From contig CDMY01000606.1 of NCBI GenBank assembly GCA_001179505.1, positions 1-33,642 on the forward strand: 33,642 bases of DNA, in the 5' to 3' direction. Under the pieces are notes generated by a model that searched no databases, had not been told where the DNA came from, and was given only the letters and a program-made list of their open reading frames with translations. A program made the translations under genes and the position numbers. The DNA comes from Vitrella brassicaformis. Its lineage: Eukaryota > Sar > Vitrellaceae. Of the stretch, positions 1 through 11,253 are shown in pieces. The stretch's first letter is position 1; every line of letters begins with the position of its first letter.

Positions 1-143
1 AGCTGGGCCGCTCCGAAGAGACCTCTGAGGCATGTGCAGGTGGCTTTCAGCTGGAGTATGTCTGTGAGGCTGAGCAGGTAGAATGTGCGCCGACCAACGA
101 AGATGTACGTGAAGGGATGCTGCTGCTGCTGCTGCTGCTGCAT
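1..143 (-). CDS. 5' end of a repeat-family gene with a poly-glutamine start (partial)
   Basis: Read on the minus strand, an ATG at 143 opens a frame that runs off the left edge. It begins with Met and seven Gln from a (CAG)n run, then continues HPFTYIFVGRRTFYLLSLTD and an ILQLKATCTCLRGLF stretch. This is nearly identical in protein to the start of the intact family member at 18258-18665. The hydrophobic, F-box-like N-terminus is shared with that copy. Function is unknown. This copy points away from the three plus-strand copies in the window. Whether it is intact cannot be judged, because only about 48 codons are present and the conserved later exons lie outside the window. Confidence 0.75.
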   Translation of the reverse strand, partial: MQQQQQQQHPFTYIFVGRRTFYLLSLTDILQLKATCTCLRGLFGAAQ

Positions 144-157
144 CTTCACTGTCACCC

Positions 158-2600
158 AGGAGAGAGAGAATTGAGGAAAAGACGCACGCGAATGAGTGGG
201 ACAGAGGATGTCCCATCTCGCCGCGCCTCGGAACGCGTGATATCGCACTGGTGACAGTCATATCACTAGCAATTGAGATGAGCTATGCAAACGCTGACGA
301 GCGTGAAGTTGGTTGGTTGGTTATTGTGTTTAACGAGACTCGGGTCTGTAACCCCAAAGGGATCCTGTCACGAAGTGGTCTGCTTGGTGTGTCAGCCAGC
401 TTTGGTGGCGAGACGATCTTGAGGGTAGGGTTCAGCTCTGGTTTGCTGTTGGACCAACACGCGTCTTCACCGTACGCCGAAGCAAGATGACAGATCACAT
501 ACGGATCGATTTGCACTGCAGAGTGCACGTCGCCGCATGCCGTCGAGCAACTTGCCGCACAGCCAGGAAGAGACACGTAAGCAAACACGCACACAGCCAC
601 CAGCACGTCATCGATCGGTGAGATGCAGTCAGTCAGTGGAGCAGAAAAAACTGAGGAGCAAACCCTTCGCCGGTGTGGCAATGTGTGTCTATGGATACAT
701 GTACATCAGTTGTCAAAGCGCTCACTTCGATCACTCCCCTCTTGTCTCTCTCACTCTCTGTGGCCAAGTAAGTAACTAAGTGGTGCATGCGATTTTCACT
801 CCGCAGGTAGACTAACTAGCTCCAGCGCATGGACGGAAAACCGATTGGCTCACTGGTCCCTCCCTGTCTGTCTGGCTGAGTGAGTAGCAGAGTAGACAGG
901 GGCGCGAGCACGAGAAATGAGGATAGTGCGCGAAGCGAAGCGAGCATTCTTGGCCCCCTACTGTTGCAGTTGCAGCAGCACGAGACAGACGAGTAGAAAA
1001 CTCATCATTAAATGCATGCGTGAAGCATTCATTGACTCAGTCACTGTGGACGGATCGATCATCGTCAAGCCAGTCGATGTGTGACTGTCGTATGTACGTG
1101 TGTTTATTCCAGATGAACGAACGACGAAACGATGCACTGCCAACCAACAGAGTGAATTGCGGGGGCTGCTGTATGCATGCAAAGTGACCACTACACACAC
1201 TTCAACACACAACAATCACACCATGCAGAAAGAACTCTTCGAGAGAGATCGACAGCAGCAAAGAGTGTTTAGACGGCGCGTGTTGGTGCGTACGTGTGAA
1301 AGGAAACACCAGACAAGGTAGGGCAAGAGCAAGGCATATTGACAACAGGGAGGAAACTGCACGCCCTTGTGTGTGTGGACGGACCCCTCTCCCCCTCCCC
1401 ACGCCCCTTACAATGGGGCCCCTGTGCGCCTCCCTCAGCAGGGAGGCGCCAGTCTGTCTGTCTGTCTGGTTCTGGAGTGGACAGGCGGCCGGCCATGTAG
1501 GTCACTTCGGCTAGACATGGTGTGTCCAGCGAGTATTATATATACAGAGCCCCCGAACGAAACAGCACTCACACGCTGCAACGACCAGCATTTTGGTCGC
1601 CATCCATCCATCCATCCATCCATCCCCTCTTCCCTTTAGGCAAAACGACTACAGACAATACACACACATACATACAATACAATACAATACGATTACTCTC
1701 ACACATTCACACACGCAGACAGACAGACAGTAGAAAGCGACCGGTATCAAGGAAAGAAAGACTTGTGGCAGGCAGTTAGGCAGGCAGGCAGGCACGTCAG
1801 GCGGCCACCCAGCCAGCCAAGACATCCACTCATCACCCCGCTCCGTCCGCTCATACAGACACCCAGGGACGGGCAGCAGACACCCATCCATCCACCCATC
1901 CATCTCACATCCTTCCATCAGCACATCCATTGTATGATGAAAAGGTAAAAAGAGTTAACGAGGTATCGATGGCACGGACGCATGATAAGAAGAGGCAGAG
2001 AGGGAGGGAGGGAGGGAGGAAGGTGACGACCAGTGCGGTCGTGTGTGTTACGTGGCGGTATGTATAGCTAGACAGACAGATAGACAGACAGACCAGTCAA
2101 GACAACAGAGATACAGGCAGATAGACTCTCACGTGTGACTGCCCGTGTTTCGACGCTGGAAGTGTTGGCGTCCAATCTCCACCTGGCGTGCGTGAAGGAC
2201 GCTGTGTGGAGATCGGACACCACCATTCCAGGCACAAAACGCCGGCAGATGACACATCTAGGAGAGAGTGAGTTGGACACGACCTTAGGCAAAGCTCCAC
2301 GAGACACCACACAACCGCACTGCACACTCCCACACTCCCGCACTTCCACAATGCACCACACCCTCACATACACAGGCGACAAAAAGTCCCCCGTGTGCTG
2401 CGCTTAATCCCTCCCTCCCTCTCTGCAGCAATCCGCACCCAATGGCATTAAAAACGCCCGCCCATCCACTCACTCGCAATGCGCGGAAAAGCATCCCTCA
2501 TTACCCACACACCACCCACACAACCACCCGCCCGCTGCCCTGCCCGAATTAAACCAACTTATCAAGGAATGGACGAAACTAATAGACGGACCGAGGAGCC
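158..2600. other. Spacer with simple repeats, no supported gene
   Basis: About 2.4 kb in which I find no reading frame with family-like sequence and no consistent splice pattern. Open frames on both strands are short and overlap one another. It holds (CATC)n at 1601-1624, CAGA-type runs near 1718-1732 and 2069-2092, a GGGA run near 2003-2018 and CA-rich tracts. It separates the 5' end of the left partial gene from the 3' end of the phosphatase gene, so any promoter for the left gene should lie near 143-500. Confidence 0.5.
1601..1624. repeat. (CATC)n microsatellite
   Basis: Six perfect CATC units in the spacer. Confidence 0.9.
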
Positions 2601-2627
2601 CCCCTCTCAGCACCGCATGTCAGCCGT

Positions 2628-5600
2628 TCATCGCTTCCTCTCCCTGTTGTGTTGTGGGCTGGTGTGGTGCTGCGCGGACGAGCGGGGGAGCGACCGGCGC
2701 GGCTGGGCGGTGGGCGATGAGGCCGGGAACGTCACCCACGCAGCCAGCACCTGCGTGAATGGGTGGAGGATAGCATCCAACACATCTCCATCGTGTGCCT
2801 GTCTTGTTCCTTACCGTGATGTCGTCAGGTTTTCCCCCCTGGAATGCCTCGCCAGCCCGCGCAGCACCCCTGGCGAATGGCGTGCGAGCCCTCGAGTCGA
2901 GGGAGCGGAAGAACGCCGCCTTGGCCAACGCACGAGCGATGTTCTGACCATACCATACACAAGACAAGACGACACCATGGATTGGAGGCATTGACGTCTG
3001 TGTGTCGGGCCAGTGCGTCGTTGCTGCTTACATCAGGGTGTGTGGATAGGGCCTCATTGTGGTAGAAGAGCCGGGCCTCCCATGGCGAGGTGGCGAGTGA
3101 GCAGAGTGCGCAGACCTCGTAGTCGTGTAGGTTGTCGAAGACGCCGTCAGTGCCGAAGATGAGCAGGTCCCCCTCCTTGACCGGCACATCGTACAGCTCA
3201 GACTGGGCCGGCTGGTCGGCACGAGTGGCAGACGCACCCGACACGGCCGCATTTTGGAGAAGCCTGCGTGGAATGGATGGACAAGGGAAAGGAGATTTGG
3301 TGTGCTGGTTTTTGGTAGGTGGGTGGGTGGGTGATCACTGACCTGAGAAGCCTGTGGAGGCCGTTCTGTTCGAGTATGGGCCAGTCCTCGCGCACAGGGA
3401 CGTTGGCCAGCTGGAACGGACAGTTCCTGGACAGACAGACAGACAGACAGACAGTTGAGATGGACAGAAATGGTGTGTGTTGATTTGATGTGATGTATTT
3501 ATTGTCTTGGTGCGGTGCGCCTCGCCTTACCAGTTGTGTTGCTGTTCTTTAATGCGCCGGACGACCGTCATGTACAAATCAGACCCGCCACGCCTGCACA
3601 TCACATCGACACACACCCAACACACACACACATCACGTCCACACGTGTTGTGAAGAAGACCCGTGTCGACTCCTCACTCACCTGAGCACTAGTGCGGAAG
3701 AGTCTCCTAGGTTAGCCACGCCCAGCCGCTTGCCCTGCTCGTCGAGGCACGCCACGAGGGCGGTGGATGAGCCCCACGCACGCGCGGCGTCGAACCCCTT
3801 CTGCAATATGCGACGGGCCTTCATCGACGGGGAAGACAGCGACTGCACGCACAGATGCATGACGACAGGACAGATGTACATGGCGTGGTGTGTTTGTCGA
3901 TGGCGTTTGTCGTGTGTCTGGGTGGCTGACATCTATGTCGTTGATTTTGGGCGCAGCGGCTCTGCATCCCTCCATGACCTCGTCGGCAAACATGCGGGGG
4001 TTGATGCCCAGCTGCTCCCACTCGCCCACACCGTCAGCCACTCCCACGGCACAGCACTGCTCGTCGATGAAGTAACCGTCCGCACCACCTGATGGATCAC
4101 ACACACACACACACATCCATCCATCCATCCACCTATATTCACCGATGTGTGTGTCCTCCCTCCTTCAGTCACTCACCTGTGCCGGTTTTGTCAGGTTTGG
4201 GGATGCAGTGAATGCCGCATGCGAGCTGCAGGCCCCTCTCCTGTGGTGGCGGCAGCAGCACCGGCGTGTGGAAGACGGGGGGCCCGCCGCTGCCGATGCC
4301 GTCGATGTAGGCGGGGGGAGGGCTGCTCGACGACGAACGGGGCGTCTTACCCGTCAACCTGCGCCAAGGCACACACATCGACATGGATGGATGGGCATCC
4401 GTGTGTGATTCGTTTGATGAATGTGCTCGGTGAACTCACCTGTAGATGCATGCAGGCGAGAATGGTCCGCCCATGGGGGTCCCGCTCGCGCCCGCCAGGA
4501 GCTGGATGACCTCTGCCGGCCAGTAGTCGATGCTGCCGCTCGACCGCACAGAGGGGGCCACCATCTTGCCCGTGGGCGGGTTCTCCATCGGCGAGGGAAG
4601 CATCGACTGCTCCGACCGACGGTTGCACGCACGCTGCCACTGGCTCACACGGTCCTGACACACACAACACGACACGACACATACACACGCAATGTGATGG
4701 TGGTTTGGTTGATGGTTCTAAGTGTGTCCCCTCTCGTGTGTGCGTGTGTGATGTACCTACCTGTCTGGATGGTGTGGCGGGCATGACGGCTGTGGGCGGT
4801 GGGAGCTCCTCATCCTCTGGAATGGGGACGTTCCGGGGCGATGCGCGCGACCGCGGACCACCACCCTACACACACACACACACACGCACACGTGAACATG
4901 TCACCCTCACTGGTGTCTGGTCTGTGTATTCCGGTCCGGCACTCCACTCACCTGAGGTCCACCCCGCTTAGCCAGACTGAAGACAGATCCCACGAGGCTC
5001 TTGAAGGCAAAGTACCCGCCCTGTTTGCCGCCCAGGCTGCCACCCTCGTCACGCTCACGGCTGCCCCGTCTCGACACGTGGGAAGAGGCACTCGGCGACA
5101 CGAGCGAGTCGCTCGAGCCCGACAGGTGGACGCCGCTGCTGTTGGCGTGGCTGGACGACGTGTAGGCGTCGACGGAGGCCGACCGCGGCCGGTCCCTCTG
5201 GTAGTTGGACGCACATGGCGTGTTTGTTGCGCGTGGGTTGACCACGGCCGTCATGGGCTGGGATGCGTTGCGGTTGGCCTTGAGCTCGTCTATGGCGCCC
5301 TTGTACGCCTCACCTGACACACACGTACACGTACACAACACAACACACATGAGCGCACAAAGGGCAACAGCACTCCACTCTCTCCTCCCCCTCTCTGCGT
5401 CATTAGGTACCGATATCGAGGCAGTTGAGTGAGCTGATGACGCGCCCCGTCCGATGCAGCCGGTGGAACCGCGCCACGGCGTCGTCACTATTGCTATTGA
5501 CGCCGTCCCGCCCCTTGCCCGCCCCCACACTGCTCCTGCGACCGCTCCCATAGCCCACATCGCCAAAGGGCGACGGCACAGACCGCGAACTACCCCCAGA

Positions 5601-6555
5601 TGCGGAAATGAGGCCCTCACGATGGCCCCGGGCAATCGGCCGGCCTCTGAGCGACCGGCTTTTCTGCACCAGAGGGGAGAGGTGGGGGTCGTCCAGGGGC
5701 GCCAATACCTCGTCCGAGCGGTTGGATGGCGGGGGGTTGTCGCGCATGGAGTCCAGCGAGTGCCGCACGTAGGGGTCGGTCACAGCCCTTGGGCGTGTGT
5801 GGCCTCTGGCCCAGCTGGGCTTGGAAAGGAGGGCTTCTTCACGATCCTCCTTTCTCTCATCGCAGTGAAGCGTCAGCGGCAGCGGGCCCCTCCGCCGCCC
5901 CCGCACACACCCGGTGGGCGTCAGACATCCTGGTCTGTCTGACGCTGGGGGAGGGGGCGTCACGCGCCGAGGGCTGGGCGAAGACGACCTGGTGTCTAGG
6001 ACAGCCGTGGTCTCGTCTGTTCTGGTGGGCTGTGGTCGGACGGCCGGCTGTTGTGGCCGTGAGAAGAATGGGGGGGGGGAGGATGACACCTGGGGGGCGT
6101 GGGCGAACCTGGTGCGATCCAATGACGCGCGCTGGCCTGCAACCGTCACACACGGAGGGAGGGGAGAGCGCCGCGGAGTGTCATTGCTGTCTGCCTGATG
6201 GGCCTCCTTTTGTCACTCAGCCTCTCAGACCTGGTGTGCAGGTGTCTTTGGCATTGGCCTCCGGTGAAAGTGGTGGGGTGGCGAGAGCTCGCGAATCACC
6301 ACACGCAGAGATGGAACGAGTCGAGATGAACCTGAACCAAACAGCCAGAACACCCCACCCCACCCCACGAGCCAAACACACGACACAGATCATTCCCTGA
6401 CGTTTTTCTGCCCCTCCGTGTGTGTGGTGTACCGACCTTGATAGGTTCTTGGCTTGTGACCGGTTCGCGTTCTCGAATGAGCCGAGTCGGTTGAGGAAAT
6501 CCAACAGCAGCTTGGTGTCCGAGGGCGACACACCGTCCAGGGTCCTCCCCGTCAT
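2628..6555 (-). CDS. PTC7-like PPM/PP2C protein phosphatase
   Basis: Thirteen exons on the minus strand: 6555-6437, 6186-5411, 5313-4952, 4865-4761, 4654-4440, 4358-4177, 4088-3931, 3842-3682, 3593-3531, 3426-3343, 3263-3032, 2943-2815, 2750-2628. All phases agree and the total is 902 residues. The phosphatase domain fills roughly residues 570-870: GIHCIPKPDKTG, ADGVGEW (metal-binding Asp-Gly, near 605), GSSTALV near 660, VANLGDSSALVLR, NCPFQLANVP, GDLLIFGTDGVFDN near 773, and GGKPDDITV near 860. This set is typical of the PTC7 branch of Mg/Mn-dependent Ser/Thr phosphatases, often mitochondrial. The first ~550 residues are Ser/Pro/Arg-rich and look disordered, much longer than in usual PTC7. 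The least certain junction is exon 1 to exon 2: acceptor 6187 keeps the frame, while the stronger-looking acceptor at 6137 does not. The start ATG is also uncertain, because the frame stays open upstream to 6738. Confidence 0.85.
3431..3454. repeat. (ACAG)n microsatellite in a phosphatase intron
   Basis: Six ACAG units at the 3' end of the intron between the exons ending at 3531 and starting at 3426. Read on the gene strand it is (CTGT)n immediately before the acceptor. Confidence 0.9.
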
Positions 6556-6842
6556 CGATGAAGGACGCTCTGCCACCAACAGGCAGATCCGGCCTGTCGA
6601 CGACACTGTCACGACACCAAGCGCAGGTGGCGTCAGGTGAGGGAGCGAGTAGTTGCTGTGGTGAAGGGCGGAGGGGAGCGAGTCACATCTCACGTTGAAC
6701 AAGCTCCGTTCCTCGCACGGAGTCGCTCTTTTTTGCAAGCCGAGTCTTTTGCGAGCTTTGGCGATCCACGACGCGATTGTGATTTCCGTCCGTAGCGATG
6801 TGTTGACAGCGTGGCGTGAAGGCGGGGGCGGCTGACGGGACG
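6556..6842. promoter_or_regulatory. Divergent intergenic region
   Basis: These 287 bases lie between the start codon of the phosphatase (minus) and that of the repeat-family copy at 6843 (plus), so promoters for both should sit here. I see no clear TATA box or named motif. The minus frame stays open through much of it, so part may be coding or 5' UTR of the phosphatase. Confidence 0.4.
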
Positions 6843-8174
6843 ATGGCTGCCCAGGAGCATCCCGTCAGCCACTTGTTTGTCGGCAGCCGAGGCCATCTGC
6901 CCGACATCGTCACGGTTGCCCGCCTGAGGGTCACATCGCGGCGCATCCGGGCTGCCTTCACCATAGCAGAGCTGCGCAACCGCCTCGCCAACTCACTGAG
7001 CCGTGACGGAGATGGCATCAACACTCAGCAGCTGCAGCTGGTGCGGTTCGACCCATCGCTGGGGATGGGTGAGCTCATGGCGGCCGTGTGGATCGCCGAG
7101 GAGGGCGGGCGGTGGGATGAGACGGGGGAGGTGCTGCAGTGGGCCAGCCAGTGCCGCTACTGCACACTGCCCCTCAACCTCACGGCAGACGACATCAACA
7201 CACATGCCAACAAGACGGTAAGGCACACACACAGAGGGGTGGGAGAGAACAGAGAGGCCTCAGTCATTCCTCTCTCTCTCTGTCTGTCTGTCTGTGTGTC
7301 TGTGTGTGTGGTGTCGTGTAGGCGTATAGATCGGTAGCTCGTGTGTTGGCGCAGCTGATGGTGGTCGGCCGCTACATCGACTTCGGTGACGGCAGCTGCC
7401 TGCAGATCTTCCGCCATCCCAATGGTGAGGTGCGGGCCATCAAGGACGAGCCCGGCTTCCGGCTGGACATCGACCCGCCCCTCGCCGCCCACCATCTGTA
7501 CCAGCGGCACCGACTACAGCATGACCCACCACTGGACAGCCACATCGAGTCCTTGGGCGGATGAGTGTCGAGCTTCCTGTACGAGTATGCTTCGTTGTCG
7601 TCGTTGGCCAAGCGTGTGATCCTCCGCCACTTCCTCAAGACTCACCAGATCAATCTCACATCGACTACACTCACCAGGTACCACACAAATGGCACCAGTG
7701 GGCGAGAGGGGTGCGTGTCTGATTGTGTGGTGTGTGTGTGTGTGGTTGGTTCAGGCGTGTTGGTGGCCGCCGTCTGGATGGCCTCCTCATCCAGTCGCCC
7801 CACACACCGGTGGCCGGCTGCACCACCACATTCAGCCGGGACGGTCGTGTGCGGTTTCTGGTGCTCACCGACAGCCACGACTTCGTCGCATGGATTGCCA
7901 TTGTGGATATGGGAAACAACACCGGTCAGGCCGACAGACAGGCAGCTCTGCTGGTGATCAAATGTCATGTGTTGTTCTCTCTCGTCTGTCTGCAGTGAGG
8001 GTGGATGTTCGGACAACAGAGGCACCTGTGTGTGTGAGCGGTTCCTTCAAGGACCGCTTCCCGGTGACCACTCAGCTGGCCCGTGTGGCGTTGGGGCGAG
8101 TGACGCCATACGTCTTCGACGGCCAAGTACAGCAGCAGCAGGACGACGACAGCGACGATGACGGCATGGGCTGA
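6843..8174 (+). pseudogene. Repeat-family copy A, interrupted by an in-frame TGA
   Basis: Four exons: 6843-7217, 7322-7677, 7755-7924, 7996-8174. All splice sites and phases match the intact copy at 18258. The first exon has an F-box-like N-terminus (HLFVGSRGHLPDIVTVARLR), a QLVRFD strand and LTADDINTHANKT at the splice. Exon 2 starts AYRSVARVLAQLMVVGR and holds GFRLDIDPPLAAHHLYQRHR. At 7562-7564 the codon that is TGG (Trp) in both other copies is TGA, ending the protein after 205 residues. Beyond it the family sequence continues (LAKRVIL, HQINL, SPHTPVAGC, SFKDRFPVTTQLARVALGR). The DDDSDDD tail ends at a TGA at 8172 because the splice donor used by the other copies (GGTAC) reads GGCAT here, so the final acidic exons are lost. 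It could still make a truncated protein. Function is unknown. Confidence 0.75.
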
Positions 8175-9616
8175 GGGAGGAATGTGTGTATGAATGGATG
8201 CCGTGCCCTCTATCGACCTTCTTACATGGCAGGTTTCTCCCACACCACACAATCTCACAACCATGGCCAACAAGCTGTATCGGGCTGGCTGCCGGGCTGC
8301 GTCCGTGTGTGTGTTTGTGTGGATGGACTGACTGATGTGAACGTACCGGTGGACAGAAATTAATACACACACTCACTCCAACACTCCTTGGCTACCGTGT
8401 CTATCTGTTTTGCCCCTCCCTCCTCTCCGTCTGAATGGCTGGGTGGTCGGTGCTTTAATTTGTTGGGCTGATGGTTGGCATCTTCTCTCTCTCTCTCTCT
8501 CTCTCTCTGAAGGTGTACACATATGTGCATATGTATTCACCCAGACAGACAGACGGGCCGACCGACACATCACACTCTCTTGTATGGTGTGTCCATCCAT
8601 TCATCCATCCGTTTATCCATCTGCGCCGCATTGTCTGCTCCATGCACACACATCACACATACGTGGCAGTGTGTGTTTCACAGTCGTGGCCCATCCACTC
8701 ACACCAGGCAGACTGACAGACAGACACACAGACAGACAGACAGACAGCTCCGATGCAGTCAGTCGTTTTTGCCAACTTTTTGGTTCCCTGGGGCTGTGGG
8801 CGGCTTCCTGAGTTCATATCGTATTGGGCGCGGCTGCTGCATGGCACTCGGTCATGTGCATACGCCTCCACACACACGAGCGATCCGCCCCAGCCCTCCT
8901 GACTTACTCGCGGTGGCGGTGGTGCATGGTGATGGTAAGGCGGGGCGGCTCGCTGCATGCGGTGCGTGTGTCTTGCTTTGTGTCCATCTCTGCTGCCTAA
9001 TTGCCTGACAGTACGTCGGCTGCCTCCTCTGCCTCCTCTCTCCCCTCCCCTCTCTGTGTCCCTCGATCTCTGTACACACCGATTTTTAATATGTTATTAT
9101 GTGAGTACCCACATCCGTATACACTGACTGACTTCGTATACATACGGAATTAATGTGTCTGTACACGTCGATGGCCTCTCTCTCTCGTGAAAAGTGTGTG
9201 TGTGTGTGGCCTGCATGGCCAGGGATCGTGAGTGTGGCACCTGACTGACGCGTTCATTGATTCAGTCACATGTGGGCCAGGCCTAGGCATGTCGGTCGTA
9301 GGGATGCATGACGATGGCTGGCTCTCCCCTCTCTGCGTGACGGTCCATATAAATGTATTGGCCTGGCTGTGTTGATGGACTGACTGACTCACGAGGGTGT
9401 GTGAATGAATGAGCAATGCATCATTGCCCATATCGGTGTGCACTCAACTCTCCTTCTTCTTGAACTCAAACCGCAATCGGCCATCCCGCAGACATCATGG
9501 CATGGCACATTGTGTTCTCTCTTCTCGCCATCTCGGGAGCAGTGAGTTCGATCATTCTCTTCATTGCGAGCTTCAATGACGATTCCATGGCGTAGAAAGT
9601 AGCCTTTACGAGTGCG
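8175..9616. other. Spacer with microsatellites and a short duplicated fragment
   Basis: No supported gene. It contains (CT)n at 8484-8508, CAGA runs near 8715-8747, and a fragment near 8748-8776 that resembles 17371-17399 next to the same kind of CAGA repeat. The first ~30 bases copy the 3' flank of repeat-family copy B. Confidence 0.5.
8484..8508. repeat. (CT)n microsatellite
   Basis: Perfect CT run of about 25 bases in the spacer. Confidence 0.9.
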
Positions 9617-11253
9617 ATGGGTGCGGTCAATAGCAAGAGCACCGACAAGGCGTCGCCCGCCATCAACGGCCAGGTGCTCGACGTCGTCTATCGGGACGAG
9701 CGCGATGAGCTGCACAACGTCAAGGACCTCGGCCACATCAGGAGGTCGGCCATGTTCTTCAGCAAGGTCGACTTCCCCGCCCAGATCCTCCGCAGCCGAC
9801 TCAACCGCTCCCTCCATCGCATTCGCCTCGCTGACGGCACCCGGCTGGACGTCGTGCTGGCCTTCGACGCCCAGACGGTGTCTGAACCGCGTGAGCTGCT
9901 GGCGGCCATCTGGATGGTGGAAGAGCAGAGGTGGGACGAGGTGGCTGAGGTGCTGCAGCTGGCCAGCCAGTGCGGCTGCTGCACACTGCCCCTCAACCTG
10001 ACGGCCGATGACATCAACACACACCCCAACAAGACGGTAAGGCACACACACACAGGGGTAGGAGAAAACAGAGAGGCCTCATTCCCTCTCTCTCTCTGTC
10101 TCTGTGTGTGGTGTGGTGTAGGCGTATGGATCGGTAGCTCGTGTGTTGGCGCAGCTCATGGTGGTCGGCCGCCACATCGACTTCGGTTACGGCACTCGCC
10201 TGCAGATCTTCCGCCATGGCAATGGTGAGGTGCGGGCCATCAAGGACGAGCCCGGCTTCAGGCTAGACGTCGACCCGCCCCTCGCTGCCGGCCATCTGTA
10301 CCAGCGGCACCGGCTAGAGTATGACCCACCAGTGCGCAGCCGCATCGACTACTCTGGCACCGCCGGCGAATGGGTGTCGTTCGCTGGCCCGTACACCGAT
10401 GCGTCAGTATCGTCATTCGCCAAGCGCAAGATCTTCCGGCACTTCGACAGGACTCACCAGATCAATCTCACATGGATACATCTCAACAGGTAAGACACCA
10501 ATGGCAGCAGTGAGTGAGAGGGGTGTGTGTCTGATTGTGTGTGTGTGTGTGTGTGTGTGGTTGGTTCAGGCGTGTTGGTGGCGGCCGGCCTCCTGATGCA
10601 GTCGCCCCACACACCAGTGGCCGGATGCACCACCACACTCAGCTGGGACGGTGATGTGCGGTGGCTGGTGCTGACCGACAGCAGCCATTCGTTCGTCGCA
10701 TGGATTGCCATTGTGGATATGGGAAACAACACCGGTCAGGCCGACAGACAGGCAGCTCTGCTGGTGATCAAATGTCATGTGTTGTTCTCTCTCGTCTGTC
10801 TGCAGTGAGGGTGGATGTTCGGAGGACCGAGGCGGCTGTGTGTGTGAGCGGTTCCTTCAAGGACCGCTTGCCCGTCACCACTCAGCTGGCTCGCGTGGCG
10901 CTGGGGCGAGTGGCGCCATACGTCTTCGACGGCCAAGTACAACAGCAGCAGGACGACGACAGCGACGATGACGGTACGGGCTGAGGGAGGAATGTGTGTA
11001 TGAACGTCGTTTATACGACGATGTGCCTTGTCTGTCTATGTGTGGTGTAGACGGTGACGATATGGATGAGGGTGACGATGATGATATGGATGAGGGCAGC
11101 GGAGGAGAGGGCAGCGGAGGTACAGCATAGTGGATGGGAACAAGGACACAGATTTTCTCTCTCATTGCAGGTGTGTGTGTCTGTTTGACAGATGAGGAGG
11201 AGGACGCCGCAGCTGACGAGGAGAGCGGTGACGAGGGCACTGCATCGCCATAA
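9617..11253 (+). pseudogene. Repeat-family copy B, frameshifted by an 8-base deletion
   Basis: Six exons can be traced: 9617-10036, 10122-10489, 10570-10734, 10806-10973, 11051-11119, 11192-11253. The N-terminus differs from the other copies: it starts MGAVNSK, a possible N-myristoylation signal, and lacks the F-box-like block. From ELLAAIWMVEE onward it matches them. Exon 3 is 8 bases shorter than in copy A around 10580-10592 (partly offset by one extra codon later), which throws the frame off and gives a TGA at 10652-10654. The frame that matches the family resumes downstream (SPHTPVAGC, FKDRLPVTTQLARVALGR). The last two exons, after an alternate-looking donor at 10974, encode an Asp/Glu/Gly-rich tail ending in TAA at 11251. 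Coding total is 1252 bases; adding the 8 lost bases gives a multiple of three. It could be a recent pseudogene or a truncated protein. Function is unknown. Confidence 0.72.

Noticed and set aside
4907-6149. Plus-strand frames 5454-5942 and 5726-6400
   Set aside because: They are shadows of the phosphatase exons 2 and 3, whose minus-strand frames join in phase with the catalytic exons.
7725-7998. Reading through the third intron of copy A (ending LVCLQ before TGA)
   Set aside because: The same open frame exists in copy B, but copy C differs there. The splice G|GTCAGG to CAG joins conserved downstream coding sequence in phase in all three.
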